A stretch of DNA of 64,000 bases from Virgibacillus halotolerans (GCF_016908515.1 NZ_JAFBEA010000009.1:1-64000); one strand, 5' to 3'. Numbered from the stretch's first letter, positions 18,164 to 28,767 are shown. Notes: generated from the letters alone by a model not told the origin. Translations and numbers: made by a program.

Positions 18164-19693
18164 ATGGTTATATTAACCGGCAAAGCATTAACACTGGACG
18201 AGGTGGAGCGCGTTGTCTGGAAGCAGGAGCAGGTTACATTATCAAGAGAAGCTGTTGCAAAAGTGCAAGCAAATCGAAATACAGTAGCGCATTTAATTGC
18301 CCAAAAGAGAACAATGTATGGAATCAATACAGGATTTGGCAAGTTCAGTGATGTCGTGATTGAAGATGCGGATTTGGATGACTTGCAGTTGAACCTGATT
18401 CATTCCCATGCCTGTGGAGTGGGTGAACCTTTTTCTGAAGTGATTAGCCGGACAATGCTTTTATTGCGTGCCAATGCGTTAATACAAGGCTACTCTGGCG
18501 TTCGCCCACAGTTAGTCAATCAATTAATTGAATTTGTCAATGCAGGAATTCATCCAGTCATTCCCCAGCAAGGTTCCCTGGGGGCAAGTGGTGACCTGGC
18601 TCCCCTCTCCCATTTGGCATTAGCCTTAATGGGGGAGGGAGAAGTTTTCTATCATGGGGAACGCCTACCAACGCTGGAAGTCTTAACTGAAATCAGCATA
18701 ACGCCATTAACATTAAAAGCGAAAGAAGGATTGGCATTGATTAATGGTACGCAAGCAATGACTGCTGTTGGGGTTGTGACATATTTGGAAATGGAAAAGC
18801 TGCTCCATCAAAGTGAACTTACCGCAGCCATGACGGTGGAGGGCCTGCAAGGAATTATGGATGCTTTTGATCCAGATCTACACCGCATTCGCGGGCACCA
18901 GGAACAGATCGATGTGGCAGAAAGAATAGCTTACATTTTACATGACAGTGAGCTGACAACCAGACAGGGAGAAATTCGTGTACAAGATGCTTACTCATTA
19001 AGGTGTATCCCACAAGTGCTCGGTGCATGCTGGCAGTCTGTCTTATATGCGAAAGAAAAACTGGAAACAGAAATCAATGCGGTAACAGATAATCCGCTTA
19101 TATTTTCTGAGGAAAACAAGGTAATTTCCGGTGGTAATTTTCACGGACAGCCAATTGCTTTTGCGATGGACTTTATCAAATTAGGGATTGCTGAAACGGC
19201 AAGTATTTCAGAACGACGAATTGAACGATTGGTTAATCCGCAGCTAAATGATCTACCTCCATTTTTAAGCCCGAATCCTGGTCTGGAATCTGGTGCGATG
19301 ATCATGCAATATAGCGCAGCATCACTTGTATCAGAAAACAAGACACTGGCCCATCCAGCGAGTGTTGATTCTATTCCTTCATCGGCAAATCAGGAAGATC
19401 ATGTCAGTATGGGAACGATCGCTGCAAGACATGCATTAAGCATGCTTACCAATACAAGGCGTGTGGTAGCAATTGAGTTGATTTGTGCCATGCAAGCTGT
19501 CGAATATCGCGGTCTAGAAGGTATGGCGACAGCTACAAAGGAATTTTACCAGCAGGCAAGAAGGATTGTACCACGGATCATAAAGGATCGTGTATTTTCG
19601 ACAGATATTGAAAATATCTCCAATTGGTTGAAGGAAGCGAGGGAAAGCGATGTACGTCAAAATTTGACTAAAGGCGGGGTAACGCATGAATAA
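18164..19693 (+). CDS. hutH: Histidine ammonia-lyase
   Basis: A 509-residue enzyme, the usual family length, converting L-histidine to urocanate and ammonia. Ala141-Ser142-Gly143 within [14 protein letters not shown] cyclise to the MIO cofactor. Other family blocks are [11 protein letters not shown], the Tyr loop region, TDNPLIF and [17 protein letters not shown] start behind GGAGGTG. A cre-like site, a His-His leader peptide and a terminator lie upstream, pointing to catabolite repression and histidine-linked antitermination. No hutU, hutI or hutG follows here; a hairpin comes right after, so hutH stands alone. Confidence 0.95.
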   Translation: MVILTGKALTLDEVERVVWKQEQVTLSREAVAKVQANRNTVAHLIAQKRTMYGINTGFGKFSDVVIEDADLDDLQLNLIHSHACGVGEPFSEVISRTMLLLRANALIQGYSGVRPQLVNQLIEFVNAGIHPVIPQQGSLGASGDLAPLSHLALALMGEGEVFYHGERLPTLEVLTEISITPLTLKAKEGLALINGTQAMTAVGVVTYLEMEKLLHQSELTAAMTVEGLQGIMDAFDPDLHRIRGHQEQIDVAERIAYILHDSELTTRQGEIRVQDAYSLRCIPQVLGACWQSVLYAKEKLETEINAVTDNPLIFSEENKVISGGNFHGQPIAFAMDFIKLGIAETASISERRIERLVNPQLNDLPPFLSPNPGLESGAMIMQYSAASLVSENKTLAHPASVDSIPSSANQEDHVSMGTIAARHALSMLTNTRRVVAIELICAMQAVEYRGLEGMATATKEFYQQARRIVPRIIKDRVFSTDIENISNWLKEARESDVRQNLTKGGVTHE

Positions 19694-19746
19694 AATCAAG
19701 AATATGACAAGTAGGGTAGCGGCATATGTCATGCTACAGTTTATAA

Positions 19747-19783
19747 AAAAACAAAGAGCTGTTAACGTGTATAACAGCTCTTA
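19747..19783 (-). terminator. Terminator between hutH and the HxlR gene
   Basis: AAGAGCTGTTA with its complement; the T-rich tail is on the minus strand, so it mainly serves the HxlR gene, but it can also end hutH transcription. Confidence 0.7.
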
Positions 19784-19797
19784 AGGCAAAGTAACGC

Positions 19798-20121
19798 TTA
19801 TTTAACTGATTCATTTAATTCAACATGACTGTCTGCCCAAACCTGTAACGCATTAATAACGGGTTCGAGTGCTTTGCCTTTATCGGATAATATATATTCG
19901 ATACGAACCGGAAACTCCGAATAAACATTTCGGATAACAATTTCTTCCTTTTCGAGCATCTTTAAACGATCAGAGAGCAATCTTCCGCTAATAGGCAAAT
20001 CGGCTTCCATTTCTGAAAAACGTTTTGTGCCTTGAAGCAGCTCAGATAAAATAAGCCCTACCCAGCGTTTACTAATAAGCTCCATCGCTTTTTCAAAACG
20101 GGGACATAAGTTATTCTCCAT
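19798..20121 (-). CDS. HxlR-family winged-helix regulator
   Basis: A 107-residue protein with the HxlR signature: CPRFEKAMELISKRWVGLILSEL, split by the winged helix (RFSEMEADLPISGRLLSDRLKMLEKEEIV) and the beta hairpin RNVYSEFPVRIEYILSDKGKAL. Cys9 is at the position of the redox Cys of thiol-sensing HxlR members. The start at 20121 was chosen because GGGGTG lies 6-8 bases upstream; other in-frame starts lie within three codons. It is divergent from the aminopeptidase gene; the 237-base gap between them contains GTAAC/GTTAC-type repeats that might be its operator. Confidence 0.85.
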   Translation of the reverse strand: MENNLCPRFEKAMELISKRWVGLILSELLQGTKRFSEMEADLPISGRLLSDRLKMLEKEEIVIRNVYSEFPVRIEYILSDKGKALEPVINALQVWADSHVELNESVK

Positions 20122-20358
20122 GATCATCACCCCAGTCTATTTAGATTAGCTTTCGGATTTAGTGATAACTTTCAGCTATTGTGATTACAAAAAGTAACCT
20201 AATACAATAGTAACACACTATGTTGCACCCGTAAACATGGATCAGCAGTCCCCTGTTTTTAAGGAAGAAGGTGATTTTTTCCAAATAGCAAATAATTTGG
20301 TAATTTGGGCATCTTTATGAAATAATAACGATAGATAAAAAATAAACTTGGAGGTAAG

Positions 20359-21600
20359 ATGATGGCAGATCAACAAACACAGGAAAAGTATGCAGCATTG
20401 GCACTACGTACCGGAGTGAATTTGCAAAAGAACCAGGCATTAATGATCAATGCTCCAATTGAAGGAGCGGATTTCACGAAAATAGTTGTCCGTAAAGCTT
20501 ATGAAATGGGGGCAAAAGACGTACATATTAACTGGGTTGATGATGAGTTAACTTTGTTAAAATATGAAAATGCGCCAGACGAAGTAATTGAAAACTATCC
20601 GGATTGGAAAGTGATGTTACATGATTCATATGCAGAGGATGGGGCAGCCGTATTGAGCATTCGTTCAACCAACCCGGATTTACTCCAGAATATTGATCCG
20701 ACCAGAGTGGCTAAGGCAAACAAAGCATCTGCGCAAGCAATGTCTAATTTCCGGAAATATACGATGAATGATAAAATCGCCTGGTCGATTATCTCCATTC
20801 CGACTGGTGATTGGTCACAGAAAATTTTCCCGGAAAAATCACGTGAGGATGCGATTGCAAGTCTTTGGGAAGCTATTGTAAAAATTGTTCGTGTTGACCA
20901 GGATGATCCGATTGCAGCTTGGGATGCACATAACGAAACACTAAGGATAGCACGTGAAGTGTTAAATAAGAAAAACTATAAAAAGTTAGTATATAAAGCA
21001 CCTGGAACGGACCTTGAAATAGAGCTGCCTGAAGGTCATATTTGGAAGGGCGGATCTGCAGAGAGTGAAGGCGGTGTTACCTTTAATCCGAATATGCCAA
21101 CGGAAGAAGTATTTACGCTTCCACACAAATATGGTGTAAATGGAACAGTTTCCAGTACGAAGCCACTTAATTATGGCGGCAGCTTAATTGATAATTTTAG
21201 CTTAACTTTCAAGGACGGAAAGGCAGTTGACTTTAAAGCGGAACAAGGGGAAGAAATACTAAAACATTTGCTTGATGCAGATGAAGGTGCTCCTCGTTTA
21301 GGTGAAGTCGCACTTGTACCACATGAATCTCCGGTATCCCAATCGGGCTTAATTTTCTATAACACATTATTTGACGAAAATGCTTCCTGTCACATTGCAT
21401 TAGGAAAAGCATACCCGACCAATCTGGAAGGCGGATCGGCAATGGATTCAGTGCAATTGGATAAACACGGTGTGAATGATAGCCTGATACACGTTGATTT
21501 CATGATCGGTTCCGAAAACCTCGATATCGACGGTGTCAAAGCAGATGGAACAACAGAAGCTGTATTCCGTAATGGAACATGGGCATTGAATATAAAATAA
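20359..21600 (+). CDS. ampS: M29-family aminopeptidase
   Basis: A 413-residue metallo-aminopeptidase of the thermophilic aminopeptidase family (AmpS/PepS/aminopeptidase T). Family blocks: YAALALRTGVNLQKNQALMINAPIEG split in the N-terminal domain, GTDLEIELPEGHIWKGG, and the C-terminal metal-binding run with NMPTEEVFTLPHKYGVNG (Glu and His ligands), ALVPHESPVSQSG and the ALGKAYP...HVDFMIGS segment. It removes N-terminal residues from peptides in the cytoplasm. Two adjacent ATGs (20359, 20362) follow GGAGGTAAG; either could be used. Confidence 0.9.
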   Translation: MMADQQTQEKYAALALRTGVNLQKNQALMINAPIEGADFTKIVVRKAYEMGAKDVHINWVDDELTLLKYENAPDEVIENYPDWKVMLHDSYAEDGAAVLSIRSTNPDLLQNIDPTRVAKANKASAQAMSNFRKYTMNDKIAWSIISIPTGDWSQKIFPEKSREDAIASLWEAIVKIVRVDQDDPIAAWDAHNETLRIAREVLNKKNYKKLVYKAPGTDLEIELPEGHIWKGGSAESEGGVTFNPNMPTEEVFTLPHKYGVNGTVSSTKPLNYGGSLIDNFSLTFKDGKAVDFKAEQGEEILKHLLDADEGAPRLGEVALVPHESPVSQSGLIFYNTLFDENASCHIALGKAYPTNLEGGSAMDSVQLDKHGVNDSLIHVDFMIGSENLDIDGVKADGTTEAVFRNGTWALNIK

Positions 21601-21606
21601 CACATA

Positions 21607-21652
21607 TGGGGACAGTCCCCCACTACGCTAAAGTGGTGGGGGACTGTCCCCA
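21607..21652. terminator. Near-perfect inverted repeat between convergent ampS and recQ
   Basis: TGGGGACAGTCCCCCAC and its complement flank a short loop, 17 bp per arm. There is no T-run, so it may be a bidirectional roadblock or a REP-like repeat. The recQ stop codon lies five bases beyond it. Confidence 0.6.
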
Positions 21653-21656
21653 ATGC

Positions 21657-23801
21657 TTACATCAATTCATTTTTAACCAAGACTGCTTTAATTTTTGTAT
21701 AATCATAACCATCAGGTAGTGCTTCTTTTAAGGTTTTTAACCGCGGTTCATCAATCGTCTCGCGTGCTGCTAATACTTTGGCTTCTTCTTCCTCGTTAAA
21801 AAAGATTGGCCATGCGATCGGATGCCCGTCCTTGAATGCTTTGAAAATATGACTCTCAATTGTCTGTTTTGACATCTCACGAATCACTGCGATATCTTTC
21901 ATGGACTTTCCTGATTGAAACATTTGGTAACTGATCAAATGACTTGGTCGGTCATCTGCTGTTTTCTTTCGCTTTGGTGTGGGAGAATCAGCAATTCGGA
22001 TTTTTTCTTTTACATCGGGGTGCTCCCCGCGCCATGTTTTGATTACATGCAGAAAGTCTGCGCCAAATTGTTCATACTTCTTCTCACCGACGCCTTTAAT
22101 GTCCAGCATATCATCCTTTGTAATCGGAATATAACGGCTTAATTCTTTTAATGTTGCATCAGAAAACAAGACGTAAGGTGGAACGTTTCTATCGTCAGCA
22201 AGTTGTTTACGCAAGGCTCGTAATGATGCGAATAGGTCTTCATGATAATCAGCTTCTTCACTGGTTGGAATAGGCGCCGTATACATCCAGACGGTCCGCT
22301 TTCCCTTTAGAACGTCCACAGAGTTTAGATTCAATTTTAAGGTTGGATATTTACCTTCCTCAGTAGCTAGTAACTGTTCTGCAATGAGAAAATGGATCCA
22401 TTCAGTGAGCTCCTTTTCGGTATAGGCGGATAAAATACCGAATGTAGAGATCGCAGTTAAGTTAAACTGTCTGATCTTTTTATCCTTTGATCCTTTTAAA
22501 ACCTTCGCAGTCATTCCAACACCATAACGCTCATCCATCCGCTTCACACAAGATAAGATCATTTGTGCTTCCTCGGTGATGTCCATTTTTTCCTGGCGAT
22601 TGATACAATTACTGCAGCGACCACAATTGGCCGCGGTAGTCGTATCCTCGAAGTAATTCAAAATAAAAGCGGTTAAACAGCTATGGGTATGACAATAGTT
22701 AATCATTGCCTGCAGTTTCCGGTATTCACTTTGCTTTTTATCTTCGTCCTCGATGAGGGATTGTTCAATCAAAAACTTCTGTAATTGCACGTCTTGAGGT
22801 GAAAATAACAAAATACAGTCACTTTGTTCCCCATCACGGCCCGCACGACCAGCTTCCTGGTAATAGGATTCAATATTCATTGGCATCGCATAATGGATCA
22901 CATAGCGCACGTTCGATTTATCTATTCCCATACCAAATGCATTGGTTGCGATCATGACCGCTTTTTCATCATGAATAAAAGCAGCTTGGGCTTGTATGCG
23001 TTCTTCCTCTGATAATCCAGCATGGTATTTGGCAACGGTAATCCCACGCTTGGAAAGTTGTTCATACAATCCGTCTGCCTGTTTTCGTGTTGCAGTATAA
23101 ATAATGCCGGATTCATCTGGATGTTCATTTAAGAAGGATCGGATATACGTCGGCTTATCTTTTCCTTTCACAATATGGAACGATAAATTTTCTCGTTCAA
23201 AACCAGTGTTGATAACGTGATCGTTGTTAATATTTAATAATGCTTTGATATCTGAAATTACTTCAGCCGTTGCGGTAGCGGTCAACGCAACAAAAACAGG
23301 GATATTCGATAACCTTTTCAAATTGGGTACAATGGAACGATAGCTCGGTCTGAAATCATGTCCCCATTGTGAGATACAATGGGCCTCATCGAAAGCAACC
23401 AATGATAGTGGAATCGATTTAATGGTATTGACAAATAACCCGGATTCAAATCGCTCTGGCGCAACATAGACGAATTTATATCTGCGGGCTTTGATATCGC
23501 GCAAGCGGGCTTGTTGTTCACCTGCTGGCAACGAACTATTAATATATGTAGCAGCAATTCCTAAGGCGTTTAATGCGTCCACCTGATCCTTCATTAGCGA
23601 TATTAACGGAGAGATAATAATTGCTGTTCCTTCCATGGACATGCCAGGGATCTGGTAGCATAGTGACTTACCGCCACCAGTTGGCATGACAGCAAGTGTA
23701 TTGTTTAAATGGATGACATGATCGATTGTTTCTTTTTGCCCGGGGCGAAACGTCTCGTAGCCAAAATAGGTTTGTAGGATTTTTTCTTCTTTTACAAGCA
23801 T
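21657..23801 (-). CDS. recQ: ATP-dependent DNA helicase RecQ
   Basis: A 714-residue 3'-5' superfamily 2 helicase used in recombination and repair. Order: FRPGQKETI (motif 0), Walker A PTGGGKS, DEAH box in AFDEAHCISQWGHDFRP with the aromatic-rich loop, TATATAEV (III), the C-terminal RecA domain with YYQEAGRAGRDG (VI), Zn-binding Cys set ending CGRCSNC, winged helix, then HRDC (PPYVLFSDATLKELSRYIP...IKGVGEKKYEQFG). The tail holds an extra helix-turn-helix (SYQMFQSGKSMKDIA...SKQTIESHI), common in Firmicute RecQ. The ATG at 23801 is behind GAGGAGG; the frame runs eight codons further up without a better site. Confidence 0.95.
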   Translation of the reverse strand: MLVKEEKILQTYFGYETFRPGQKETIDHVIHLNNTLAVMPTGGGKSLCYQIPGMSMEGTAIIISPLISLMKDQVDALNALGIAATYINSSLPAGEQQARLRDIKARRYKFVYVAPERFESGLFVNTIKSIPLSLVAFDEAHCISQWGHDFRPSYRSIVPNLKRLSNIPVFVALTATATAEVISDIKALLNINNDHVINTGFERENLSFHIVKGKDKPTYIRSFLNEHPDESGIIYTATRKQADGLYEQLSKRGITVAKYHAGLSEEERIQAQAAFIHDEKAVMIATNAFGMGIDKSNVRYVIHYAMPMNIESYYQEAGRAGRDGEQSDCILLFSPQDVQLQKFLIEQSLIEDEDKKQSEYRKLQAMINYCHTHSCLTAFILNYFEDTTTAANCGRCSNCINRQEKMDITEEAQMILSCVKRMDERYGVGMTAKVLKGSKDKKIRQFNLTAISTFGILSAYTEKELTEWIHFLIAEQLLATEEGKYPTLKLNLNSVDVLKGKRTVWMYTAPIPTSEEADYHEDLFASLRALRKQLADDRNVPPYVLFSDATLKELSRYIPITKDDMLDIKGVGEKKYEQFGADFLHVIKTWRGEHPDVKEKIRIADSPTPKRKKTADDRPSHLISYQMFQSGKSMKDIAVIREMSKQTIESHIFKAFKDGHPIAWPIFFNEEEEAKVLAARETIDEPRLKTLKEALPDGYDYTKIKAVLVKNELM

Positions 23802-23865
23802 ATGGATCCTCCTCTTACTAGACATAGCTTAACATATATTTTCACGAAAAGTGAGAGAGGACTTT

Positions 23866-23899
23866 AAAAACGAGCTGAATATGAATCAGCTCGTTTTTA
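23866..23899 (-). terminator. Terminator overlapping the brnQ stop codon
   Basis: AAAAACGAGCTGA with its complement plus T-run; the stem includes the last codons of brnQ. Confidence 0.8.
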
Positions 23900-25178
23900 A
23901 AGTTTTATTCATAAATAGCAATCCAATTAATCCACCAATGATAGCTGGTATCAGCCACCCCAATCCAATCGAGAAGAACGGCAACTTTTCCATGAATGGT
24001 GTGATTGTTGGAAGCGTGAAGCCAAATTCTACCAGCCCATCGTACAGGCTGACGATGGCTGTGAATGCAATAGCTCCAATATAAACAGAAGAAGCTTCGC
24101 GAAAGAGCTTGTTCATAAATGTAAGCAGAATCAGTACAATGGTGATCGGATAAATAAATACAAGTACAGGAACCGAGTAACTAATAATCGTATCAAGTCC
24201 CTGATTTGAGATGATATAACTTGCCAGTGTGACAATGATGATCACCCAATTATAGGATAAATTCGTAATTCGATTAAAGAATTGACCTGCAGCAACAACC
24301 AGTCCGACCGAGGTGGTAAAGCATGCGAGTGTAACGATGGCGCCTAAGAGTAATGCCCCAAAGCTGCCGAATATCGTATCAGCAGCAACAGATAAAATTT
24401 CTCCACCATTTGTAAATGGGCCCTGTCCCGCCATTTTTGCCCCGATCCAACCGATGGAAACATAGACTGCAATTAAGGCAATTCCTGTAATGACTCCTGC
24501 TTTTAATGTTGCTTTGACCAGTCCTTCCTTTGTCCGAATGCCGCGTTCTTTAAAAGCATTCACAACAATAATTCCGAATGCAAGTGCCGCGATTGCATCC
24601 ATTGTCAAGTATCCTTCAACGAACCCAGTGAAAAAAGGAGAACTCGCATATTTATCAATCGGTGCTTGTAAGGGCTGATCTAATAATAAGAATCCACCAA
24701 TAGCTAAAGCGACAATCGCCAGTAATAAAATCGGTGTCAAATATTGACCGATTTGATCGACCATTTTTGATGGGTTTAGACTAAAAATAAATACGAGTAC
24801 AAAGAAAATGGTTGTAAAAACAAATAATGGTAGACTGGAGGAGCCCCCTGTAAAAGGCTCCACACTCATTTCGTATGCAACAGTAGCTGCGCGCGGGATC
24901 CCGAAAAATGGACCAATCGCAAGATATACAACCGAAGTAAATACTAATCCGAATATAGGATGGACGTGGTCGGCTAACTCCCGCGCGTCATTTTTTACAA
25001 AAGAAATGACTGTTACTGCCAGGATCGGTAATCCCACGCCAGTAATAACAAATCCGATAATTGCGGACCAATAAGAGGTTCCGCTATCAATACCTAATGT
25101 AGGTGGATAAATTAAGTTTCCTGCACCGAAAAACAATGCAAAAAGCATGAACCCGATAATAAAGGTATCTTTTTTCAT
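23886..25178 (-). CDS. brnQ: Branched-chain amino acid:cation symporter
   Basis: A 430-residue LIVCS-family permease with ~12 membrane helices. The N-terminus IIGFMLFALFFGAGNLIYPP is the family signature, followed by PRAATVAYEMSVEPF and the helix pair around GYLTMDAIAALAFGIIVVNAF. It imports Leu, Ile and Val with Na+ or H+. ATG behind AGGAGGTT. The C-terminus ends within the terminator stem. The 246-base gap up to the divergent antiporter gene holds both promoters; I see no leader structure there. Confidence 0.92.
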   Translation of the reverse strand: MKKDTFIIGFMLFALFFGAGNLIYPPTLGIDSGTSYWSAIIGFVITGVGLPILAVTVISFVKNDARELADHVHPIFGLVFTSVVYLAIGPFFGIPRAATVAYEMSVEPFTGGSSSLPLFVFTTIFFVLVFIFSLNPSKMVDQIGQYLTPILLLAIVALAIGGFLLLDQPLQAPIDKYASSPFFTGFVEGYLTMDAIAALAFGIIVVNAFKERGIRTKEGLVKATLKAGVITGIALIAVYVSIGWIGAKMAGQGPFTNGGEILSVAADTIFGSFGALLLGAIVTLACFTTSVGLVVAAGQFFNRITNLSYNWVIIIVTLASYIISNQGLDTIISYSVPVLVFIYPITIVLILLTFMNKLFREASSVYIGAIAFTAIVSLYDGLVEFGFTLPTITPFMEKLPFFSIGLGWLIPAIIGGLIGLLFMNKTLKTS

Positions 25179-25460
25179 GATTGATGAACCTCCTTGATGA
25201 TGTTTAGAATGATATTTTCATGGAAAACTGTTTTATCTGAAAATATAGGTAATTGAGATAGCAAAATAGACCATTTAATTGCAAACATAGCATAGCGTAA
25301 CAACTGCTATATAGGTTGTCAATGCATTTTTTGGATAATTAATAACAAATGCGTGGCAATTCACTATAATGAGAAGAAACTTAAATGATTAAAATGGTTT
25401 ACATTCTTCGGTTTCCCAATTAGAATGTCTTTATATTTATTGAGAATAGGGAGGGATGAT

Positions 25461-27344
25461 ATGGGTACTACACTATTATTCGAAATTACATTAATAGGTC
25501 TTTTGGGGATTGGGTCTCAATGGATAGCATGGCGCTTTCGTATGCCAGCAATTGTTGTGATGTCCATTACAGGGCTGCTTGCTGGTCCGATTTTTGGCTT
25601 CATGAACCCGGAAGTAGATTTCGGTGACCTATACGGTCCAATTATTTCTGTAGCGGTTGCCATCATTTTATTTGAAGGTAGTTTGAATTTAAGTTTTAAA
25701 GAACTTAAAGGACTTGGTAAACCTGTATTTCGAATTGCTACGGTTGGTGCCTTTATCGCATGGATACTAGGCTCATTGACCGCACACTATATAGCCGGCC
25801 TTTCCTGGGCAGTAGCATTTGTCATTGGCGGATTGTTTATCGTAACTGGTCCGACTGTGATCATGCCATTGCTCCGTCAATCAAAATTAAAACCGCGCCC
25901 AGCTAAAATATTGAAATGGGAAGGAATCATTGTCGATCCCATTGGCGCCCTATTAGCGGTGTTTGCGTTTGAAATAATTGCTTATTTTACATCAACCAAT
26001 CCAGATGAAACAGCATTGCTGTTGTTCTTTGCTGCATCTGTTTTTGCCGCGATCTTTGGTTGGGCTTGTGGTCGGGGAATAGGTTGGATGTTTGAGGTTG
26101 GGCACATCCCGGAATTCCTGAAATCACCTGCAGTATTTATTGTTGTTATTTTCTGTTTTACCGGCGCAGACTTAATTATGCACGAAACAGGGCTATTATC
26201 TGTAACAGCAATGGGAATTACATTGGCAAATATGGGGATTAGCTCCATCTCGGATATGCGCCATTTTAAAGAAAACCTTTCCGTGTTGCTAATATCCGCT
26301 ATTTTTATTATGCTGACAGCTTCATTGAAAATAGAAACATTGCTTCAGATATTTAGTCCGAATATTATTGGTTATGTACTGCTAATGATGTTCATTGTCA
26401 GACCACTGTCCATATTTATTTCAACCATTGGCACGCGCTTAACCTTTAATGAAAAGGCGCTGGTGGGTTGGATTGCACCAAGAGGAATTGTTGCTTTAAC
26501 GGTATCCAGCTATTTTGCTTCCATATTAAAGGATGCGGGATACGAGGATGCAAATATTTTAACAACTTTAACATTTGGTTTGGTATTTTTCACTGTTATT
26601 GCCCATGGATTTTCAATTGGACCGTTAGCGAAAAAGCTTAACTTGTCATTAGAAGGCAAGCCAGGAACATTGATTGTGGGCAGTAATCCATTTACGGTAG
26701 AATTAGCGAAATCACTACAGAAACTTAAAATACCTGTTATTATTGTCGATTCATCGTGGGAGAGATTGCGTAAAACGCGTGAAGCAGGTATCCCGTTTTA
26801 CCGTGGTGATATGATTTCAGAGCAGACGGAGTATGTATTAGATACAATTCCATATGAATATTTCATTGCTTTGACCGACGATCATTCTTATAATGCACTG
26901 ATTTGTACAACATTTATGCCTGAATATGGCAGAACCAATGTGTTTAAAGTAAGTCCGTTTAATCAAATTGACCGCAATTCCACAGATATCGTATCGAAAG
27001 TTGGCGGGAGAATCTTATTTGATAAGAAGTTTTCGATGGACGAATTAAATGATAAGCTTTATGCTGGCTATGTTTTCAGGCAAACAACATTGACCGCGCA
27101 ATATAATTATAAGCAATATGTTCATGATAAAGATAACTCAACGGTATTCTTATATTTAATTACACCGACAGGAAAGCTTAAATTTTATTCAGAAGAAATG
27201 AAAACAGCACCTGCCATTGGCGACACGATTGTAAGTTTAACACCACCAAGTAAAGAAAAAGAAAAAATACAAAAGAAATTAAACAATCAACGTAGCAATG
27301 GACAGGAAAAGGGTGAATCTTCTCGTACAGCACCGACAAGCTAA
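25461..27344 (+). CDS. CPA1-type cation/proton antiporter with C-terminal TrkA-N-like domain
   Basis: A 627-residue membrane protein. Residues ~1-400 form a ~12-helix CPA1 exchanger: AIILFEGSLNLS, VTGPTVIMPLLR, WEGIIVDPIGALLAVF (the ion-binding Asp in VDP) and WIAPRGIVALTVSS (conserved Arg). Residues ~415-545 resemble a TrkA-N nucleotide-binding fold (GTLIVGSNPFTVELAKSLQ, IPVIIVDSS), suggesting gating by a nucleotide or redox signal. The last ~40 residues are hydrophilic. It exchanges Na+ or K+ for H+ in pH and salt homeostasis. ATG at 25461 behind GGGAGGG; the 12-codon extension upstream lacks a good site. Confidence 0.88.
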   Translation: MGTTLLFEITLIGLLGIGSQWIAWRFRMPAIVVMSITGLLAGPIFGFMNPEVDFGDLYGPIISVAVAIILFEGSLNLSFKELKGLGKPVFRIATVGAFIAWILGSLTAHYIAGLSWAVAFVIGGLFIVTGPTVIMPLLRQSKLKPRPAKILKWEGIIVDPIGALLAVFAFEIIAYFTSTNPDETALLLFFAASVFAAIFGWACGRGIGWMFEVGHIPEFLKSPAVFIVVIFCFTGADLIMHETGLLSVTAMGITLANMGISSISDMRHFKENLSVLLISAIFIMLTASLKIETLLQIFSPNIIGYVLLMMFIVRPLSIFISTIGTRLTFNEKALVGWIAPRGIVALTVSSYFASILKDAGYEDANILTTLTFGLVFFTVIAHGFSIGPLAKKLNLSLEGKPGTLIVGSNPFTVELAKSLQKLKIPVIIVDSSWERLRKTREAGIPFYRGDMISEQTEYVLDTIPYEYFIALTDDHSYNALICTTFMPEYGRTNVFKVSPFNQIDRNSTDIVSKVGGRILFDKKFSMDELNDKLYAGYVFRQTTLTAQYNYKQYVHDKDNSTVFLYLITPTGKLKFYSEEMKTAPAIGDTIVSLTPPSKEKEKIQKKLNNQRSNGQEKGESSRTAPTS

Positions 27345-27415
27345 AGCAAGGAATACCATGACGGTAAGGATTTCTTGCTTAAGATTCCGAGGTACTAGGC
27401 GCTGACCTAGACAGA

Positions 27416-27452
27416 AAAACGTGAAGCCCTCATGGGAGCTTCACGTTTTTTA
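27416..27452. terminator. Bidirectional terminator between antiporter and SE1832-like gene
   Basis: AAAAACGTGAAGC and its complement, with A-run on one side and T-run on the other. Confidence 0.85.
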
Positions 27453-27456
27453 AGTT

Positions 27457-27639
27457 TTATTCATCAATTTCATCCAACTGGCGATTGACTGCCGCAATTT
27501 CTTCTTCTAAACGAATTAATTGTCCTTCAGCAGAGGAAACCCTTCCTTTTACATACTCCAATTTATCCATGTCGCTTTGGATACGGACATAATCTGATTT
27601 CAATTCCACTAACTTCGCCTGTAGTTCTTGTTTCTCCAT
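27457..27639 (-). CDS. Small coiled-coil protein, SE1832 family
   Basis: A 60-residue protein that is one charged helix with heptad-like spacing of Leu, Ile and Val (LQAKLVELKSDYVRIQ, then LEYVKGRVSSAEGQLIRLEEEI). It matches the small, widely conserved Firmicute family called SE1832, of unknown function. It is cytoplasmic by composition. The start has GAGGTGATT upstream. It lies 40 bases after the AI-2E-family permease gene on the same strand and may be cotranscribed with it. Confidence 0.7.
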   Translation of the reverse strand: MEKQELQAKLVELKSDYVRIQSDMDKLEYVKGRVSSAEGQLIRLEEEIAAVNRQLDEIDE

Positions 27640-27678
27640 CAGTAATCACCTCAATTTCCAGTTTAGCCGAATTTTTCT

Positions 27679-28767
27679 TTATATTAAAGCATCCTCTTTA
27701 TTTTCCTTTGACTTTTCATACGTTTGATAGAAATGAACGATAATGGTTTTGATAACTGCATAGAATGGGACGGCAAACAGTATACCAATGAACCCTGCAA
27801 TACTACCAGCAGCTAGAATAACTGTAATGACGGTTAACGGATGCAGGTCTAAGGATTTCCCCATCACAGCAGGTGAAAGCACGTTGCTTTCTACTTGCTG
27901 GACAATCAGCGTGATGATAGCAACCCAAAGAATCATGATTGGATCCTGGAACGCACCGACAATCAATGCAGGGGTAACGGCAATAAACGGACCAAGAAAA
28001 GGAATAACATTCATGAGCATGGCGAACAATGCCAGGGTTAATGAATAGTTTAGTCCAATAATGAGATAACTGATAAACAGCAAAATCCCAAGTATAAAAC
28101 TAACCATCATTTGCCCCTGAATATAGGAAGTTAATGTTTCATCCATTTTGCTTAACAGGCTGTGAATATTTGCTGCCTTTTTCTTGGAGAAGATACGTGT
28201 AATGAACGGAATGAATTTTTCTCCGTCCTTGAGCATAAAGAACAGGAAGAACGGAACCAGTATGATTGATGTAATAAAGCCAATCAGCTGGCCGACAACT
28301 CCAAATAAATAGTTCAAGATATTTTCTGCGTACCCTTGCAGATTATCTGTGAAGTTGTTGATCGCATCGTCGAGTTGTTCCGGGATAGCGATTTGACTGG
28401 ATTGCACATCTACAATGATATCTTGCGCCCAATGGATCATTTTAGGCATGTTACCAATGAGGTTGTTAAATTGATACTGGGCAATTGGTCCAACGTATCT
28501 CACGATAAAAAACGCGAAAAGCAGCAAGACGATAAATACTAATAGAACGGAAAATAACCGGTTTATTTTACATTTCTCAAATAAGTGCATCAACGGTTTT
28601 GTTAAGTAATAGAGTATTCCTGCACCGATGAACGGGACAATAACTGCGCCCAAGTATTTTACTAAAGGGTCGAAAATAAAGTTCGTTGCAGCAATTAACA
28701 AGATTAATAGAAAGACAAGAATAAAAAACACCAATATTTGAAACCATCGTTTATTAAACAAACACAC
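27679..28767 (-). CDS. AI-2E family transporter (YtvI/YueF-like permease)
   Basis: A 362-residue membrane protein with about eight helices in the AI-2E/PerM arrangement: paired N-terminal helices, an extracellular-looking helical segment (residues ~100-150) and the family core FFLFFMLKDGEKF and PFLGPFIAVTPALIVG. Members have been linked to Na+/H+ exchange or signal export; here the substrate is unknown. The start is uncertain: GTG at 28767 or TTG two codons later, both with weak ribosome binding sites. The C-terminal end is charged. Confidence 0.8.
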   Translation of the reverse strand: MCLFNKRWFQILVFFILVFLLILLIAATNFIFDPLVKYLGAVIVPFIGAGILYYLTKPLMHLFEKCKINRLFSVLLVFIVLLLFAFFIVRYVGPIAQYQFNNLIGNMPKMIHWAQDIIVDVQSSQIAIPEQLDDAINNFTDNLQGYAENILNYLFGVVGQLIGFITSIILVPFFLFFMLKDGEKFIPFITRIFSKKKAANIHSLLSKMDETLTSYIQGQMMVSFILGILLFISYLIIGLNYSLTLALFAMLMNVIPFLGPFIAVTPALIVGAFQDPIMILWVAIITLIVQQVESNVLSPAVMGKSLDLHPLTVITVILAAGSIAGFIGILFAVPFYAVIKTIIVHFYQTYEKSKENKEDALI